The notes beneath the pieces were generated by a model, which was not told the origin of the DNA, did not search any database, and saw only the letters and a list, made by a program, of their open reading frames with translations. Of a DNA stretch of 61,910 bases, positions 59,786 through 61,910 are shown in pieces. Positions within the stretch are counted from its first letter, which is position 1; each line of letters opens with the position of its first letter. Source of the stretch: Arthrobacter sp. Soil736 (lineage in GTDB: Bacteria; Actinomycetota; Actinomycetes; Actinomycetales; Micrococcaceae); the NCBI RefSeq assembly GCF_001428005.1, contig NZ_LMSB01000001.1, forward strand, positions 1,623 to 63,532. The letters run 5' to 3'. The position numbers and the translations under genes are program-made.

Positions 59786-60022
59786 ATGGACGATGACGAC
59801 ATCCGCGCGGTGGAGGAAGCCGTGGCGACCCTGGAATCCGCCAGCGCAGAGCACGAGCCTGCAGCCATAAGCCTGCAAACCGCGGTGGCGGCAGCCGTGA
59901 CCCACGGCAAGCCGATCCGCGACGTGGCCGCAGCGGCGCACATGACGGCGCTCGAGGTCCTGGACGCGGCCGACGCCGTCATGTACCCGCGCCAAGCGCT
60001 TCAGCCTTCGTCTCCGGCCTAG
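59786..60022 (+). CDS. small helical protein of unknown function
   Basis: 78 residues: an acidic N-terminus (MDDDDIRAVEEAVATLESA), then AISLQTAVAAAVTHGKPIRDVAAAAHMTALEVLDAADAV, which could be a helix-turn-helix-like segment (IRDVAAAAHMTALEVL). GGGAG lies before ATG 59786. Divergent from the TetR gene and close to its operator, so it may be under TetR control. No family recognised. Confidence 0.55.
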   Translation: MDDDDIRAVEEAVATLESASAEHEPAAISLQTAVAAAVTHGKPIRDVAAAAHMTALEVLDAADAVMYPRQALQPSSPA

Positions 60023-60188
60023 TAATCCGCAGTTCCCGGCGGGGCTCACGCGCGGGAAACTTGATCGGATCCTGAGGGAAAGCCGCGGTAAGCCTGATCC
60101 GCCCGCGCCACTCTTAAATGCATCAGCCCGTGGAGGGGCGATCCTTCCAGGGAAAGCATGCAAGAGCAGCCAGGAAGCGGGAAGCGCC

Positions 60189-60683
60189 ATGACCACGGCA
60201 GCAACTCTCGAAGCGGTCACCGACGTCAGTGGCGTCATCACGGATCCGCAGCCCGTGGACTTCCACCGGCTGGGGCTTGCCGGGTGCATTGACAGGCTGA
60301 CCGTGCCGTTGCGCCGGCAGGGAATGTGCGTTCACTGGGAGACGCCGCACCACGGCCTGGAGATCTCGGCCAGCTGCGCCTCGCTGCTGTACCGGACCGC
60401 GCAGGAGGCCCTGACCAACACATACAAGCACGCGCATGCCACCGACGTGACGGTCCGTCTCTCCGCCGTCTTCCACGGGATCCGCCTGACCGTCGCCGAC
60501 AACGGCACCGGGTTCACCGGCCAGGCGGCGGAGCGGTCCGCCCATGTGCCTGCCCGCATTGGAGGCCAGGGGGCCGGGCTCAGCACCATGTCCGCTGCGG
60601 TTCAGGAAGCCGGCGGAACAGTGGCCATCGACTCTGTTCCCGGCACGGGCACCGCCGTCATCGTCACCATTCCCCTGGACTGA
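60189..60683 (+). CDS. orphan HATPase domain of the NarL-type sensor kinase family
   Basis: 164 residues holding the ATP-binding domain of DesK/NarX-type histidine kinases: LLYRTAQEALTNTYKHAHATDVTV (N box), LTVADNGTGF (G1 box) and GAGLSTMSAAVQEAGGTV (G2). The dimerisation/His-phosphorylation helix and any sensor domain are missing; only part of the preceding linker (LGLAGCIDRLTVPL) remains. It is either a fragment of a former kinase or a small protein using the fold, as anti-sigma factors do. No response regulator gene is adjacent. Confidence 0.8.
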   Translation: MTTAATLEAVTDVSGVITDPQPVDFHRLGLAGCIDRLTVPLRRQGMCVHWETPHHGLEISASCASLLYRTAQEALTNTYKHAHATDVTVRLSAVFHGIRLTVADNGTGFTGQAAERSAHVPARIGGQGAGLSTMSAAVQEAGGTVAIDSVPGTGTAVIVTIPLD

Positions 60684-60716
60684 ACTTCCAGCAGGCCGTG
60701 GCCGGGCCCCGTCTGG

Positions 60717-61424
60717 CTAGAACCTGCGCCAGGAGCTTCCGAGCAGCCAGATGGTCCAGAGCAGGATGAGCACAATGCCCGCGAGAGTGGGCACCGTGTT
60801 GCTGCTCGAAAATCCCTCCGTCCCGATCACCCAGCCCTGCACGAGATACGCCACCCCGGACAGGCCCATGAGGTAGCCGACCGGACGCGGTATCCCCCGC
60901 GCGGTCCCCGCCGCGATGCCGAACAGGACCAGGGCGGCGCCCAGCACGAAACTCTGGTAGCTCCGCACGCCCCACTCAAGCCAGCGCATGTCCTCCGCCG
61001 CGGCGAAGCGAATGGCCTTCTCGGCACCCTCGGCGGCTGCCCACGCATCCACGGAATGTTTGAGGGCTACTCCGTCCACTGCCTGCAGGCAACCGTAGAG
61101 TGCAAGGGCGGCCGCCGCCGCCAACTTGCCGAGCGGGGCGGCCCACGCCGTCCGGCCGGGCACGCCGGCGAGCGCCGACCCCAGCACATACAAGCCCGCG
61201 ATGAGGATGGCCATGCCTGCGAACTGGCCGAGATGCACGCCAATCCAGAGTTCACTGCCCGCGTACTGGGTGAAGGAGGCCACGTGGTCATTCGCATTGG
61301 CCCCCTCCGGATGAAGGATGCCAGCCACAAGGGAAACCACGACGCCGGCAAACAGCAGGATTGCCGGCAGCCGGTACGGCGCCCGGTCCAACGTTCGCGG
61401 ATCACCCTGCTGATTCTGTTTCAT
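60717..61424 (-). CDS. integral membrane protein, unknown function
   Basis: 235 residues with about seven hydrophobic segments (for example ILLFAGVVVSLVAGI, GVHLGQFAGMAILIAGLYVLG, SYQSFVLGAALVLFGIAAG, and VPTLAGIVLILLWTIWLLG). It resembles DUF4386/DUF998-like actinobacterial membrane proteins, but I cannot assign it firmly. ATG 61424 follows GGGGCGACG; the longer frame upstream is less likely. Convergent with the HATPase gene. Confidence 0.75.
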   Translation of the reverse strand: MKQNQQGDPRTLDRAPYRLPAILLFAGVVVSLVAGILHPEGANANDHVASFTQYAGSELWIGVHLGQFAGMAILIAGLYVLGSALAGVPGRTAWAAPLGKLAAAAALALYGCLQAVDGVALKHSVDAWAAAEGAEKAIRFAAAEDMRWLEWGVRSYQSFVLGAALVLFGIAAGTARGIPRPVGYLMGLSGVAYLVQGWVIGTEGFSSSNTVPTLAGIVLILLWTIWLLGSSWRRF

Positions 61425-61511
61425 GGACGTCGCCCCGCTCGCAGGAACCGTACGTTGCCAGTAGGTTACGCCCGTTGGACGCAACAAACCATTGGCCGGG
61501 CGGCGCCGGGA

Positions 61512-61910
61512 CTACCCGCGCCGTGCTTCCGGCCTGCCCAGCGCCGGTTCCCACCCGAGGGCCGGGGCGACGTACCGGGCGATGTTCCCCAGCAGTTTGG
61601 CGTTGTACTCCACGCCCAGCTGGTTGGGGACGGTGACCAGGACGGTGTCTGCGGCCTGCACTGCGGCGTCGTTGGCGAGGTCTGCCGCGACGACGTCGGG
61701 CTCGCCGATGTAGCTCTTGCCGAAGCGGGCCAGGGCGCCGTCAAGGGCTCCCACCTGGTCCCGGCTCTCGCGCAGGGCGCTAAGCCCGAAGTACTGCCGG
61801 TCCTCGTCGTCGGCCAGGGGCAGGACGCTCCGGCTGACCGATACCCTCGGTTCGTGGCCGTGGCCGGCTGCCTTCCAGGCATCCCGGTACATCGCGATCT
61901 GCTCGGCCTG
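61512..61910 (-). CDS. LLM-class flavin-dependent oxidoreductase, C-terminal part (runs off the window)
   Basis: The last 132 or so residues of a luciferase-like monooxygenase. The reading at the right edge is EQIAMYRDAWKAAGH, typical of the family, followed by SRSVLPLADDEDRQYFG, SYIGEPDVVAADLANDAAVQAADTVLVTVPNQLGVEYNAKLLGNIARYVAPALGW. It would use FMNH2 or F420 to oxidise an unknown substrate. The N-terminal barrel and flavin site lie beyond 61910. Confidence 0.88.
   Translation of the reverse strand, partial: QAEQIAMYRDAWKAAGHGHEPRVSVSRSVLPLADDEDRQYFGLSALRESRDQVGALDGALARFGKSYIGEPDVVAADLANDAAVQAADTVLVTVPNQLGVEYNAKLLGNIARYVAPALGWEPALGRPEARRG

Overview
The window is high-GC DNA from an actinobacterium, most likely a soil Micrococcaceae close to Arthrobacter/Pseudarthrobacter. 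The case for this is the GC-rich third codon positions, the 302-residue Arthrobacter-type uricase, the standalone LigD-type polymerase gene, an ANTAR-domain regulator and an HspR-like/Hsp20 pair. I saw no tRNA, rRNA, CRISPR array, transposase or prophage genes.

Layout. 1-1524: 3' part of pyruvate dehydrogenase E1 (aceE), broken by two internal deletions. 1.6-3.7 kb: a DUF1508 protein, a MobA-like nucleotidyltransferase and an aldo/keto reductase. 3.8-26.5 kb: a large purine/ureide catabolic region. It holds xanthine dehydrogenase (fused FeS-Mo subunit, FAD subunit, XdhC), an AzgA-type purine permease, guanine deaminase, 8-oxoguanine deaminase, uricase, a urate/xanthine permease, an RpiR regulator, an NCS1 (allantoin-type) transporter and an IclR regulator. 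It ends with an operon for malic enzyme, malate synthase, a DUF6986 aldolase-like protein and ureidoglycine aminohydrolase. A LigD-type polymerase gene sits in the middle. 26.6-40.4 kb: mixed housekeeping and stress genes (a degenerate serine-hydrolase lipoprotein, VOC protein, frameshifted HAD gene, second DUF1508, GH15, truncated GAF gene, DUF72, App1, GH1 beta-glucosidase, AAA ATPase, DnaJ-like/Hsp20/HspR module, YjbR, PAP2, PhoD remnant). 40.6-44.8 kb: a ChvE-GguAB-type sugar ABC transporter under a LacI-type operator. 45.2-55.4 kb: a sugar-acid cluster (ManD- and DgoD-type dehydratases, PfkB kinase, KDPG-type aldolase, ABC importer, GntR regulator, aldo/keto reductase, SDR epimerase/dehydrogenase). 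55.8-61.9 kb: GAF-ANTAR regulator, second Hsp20, small unknown and lipoprotein genes, TetR regulator, an orphan HATPase domain, a membrane protein and a partial LLM oxidoreductase.

How the genes work together. Guanine goes to xanthine (GuaD) and then urate (XDH); 8-oxoguanine goes straight to urate. Uricase opens the ring, ureidoglycine aminohydrolase acts late in ureide breakdown, and malate synthase plus malic enzyme would carry the glyoxylate through malate to pyruvate. The steps between 5-hydroxyisourate and ureidoglycine have no genes here, so they must lie elsewhere. The purine genes carry unusual control signals: a 19-bp motif shared by two divergent promoters, GGAAC/GTTCC palindromes upstream of uricase and the NCS1 transporter, a U-tailed terminator inside the uricase leader, a 58-residue gene divergent from uricase, and a seven-codon mini-ORF coupled to the urate permease start. 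Many genes end in long palindromes without a clear U-tract; three of these share the arm core GCGCGAACG.
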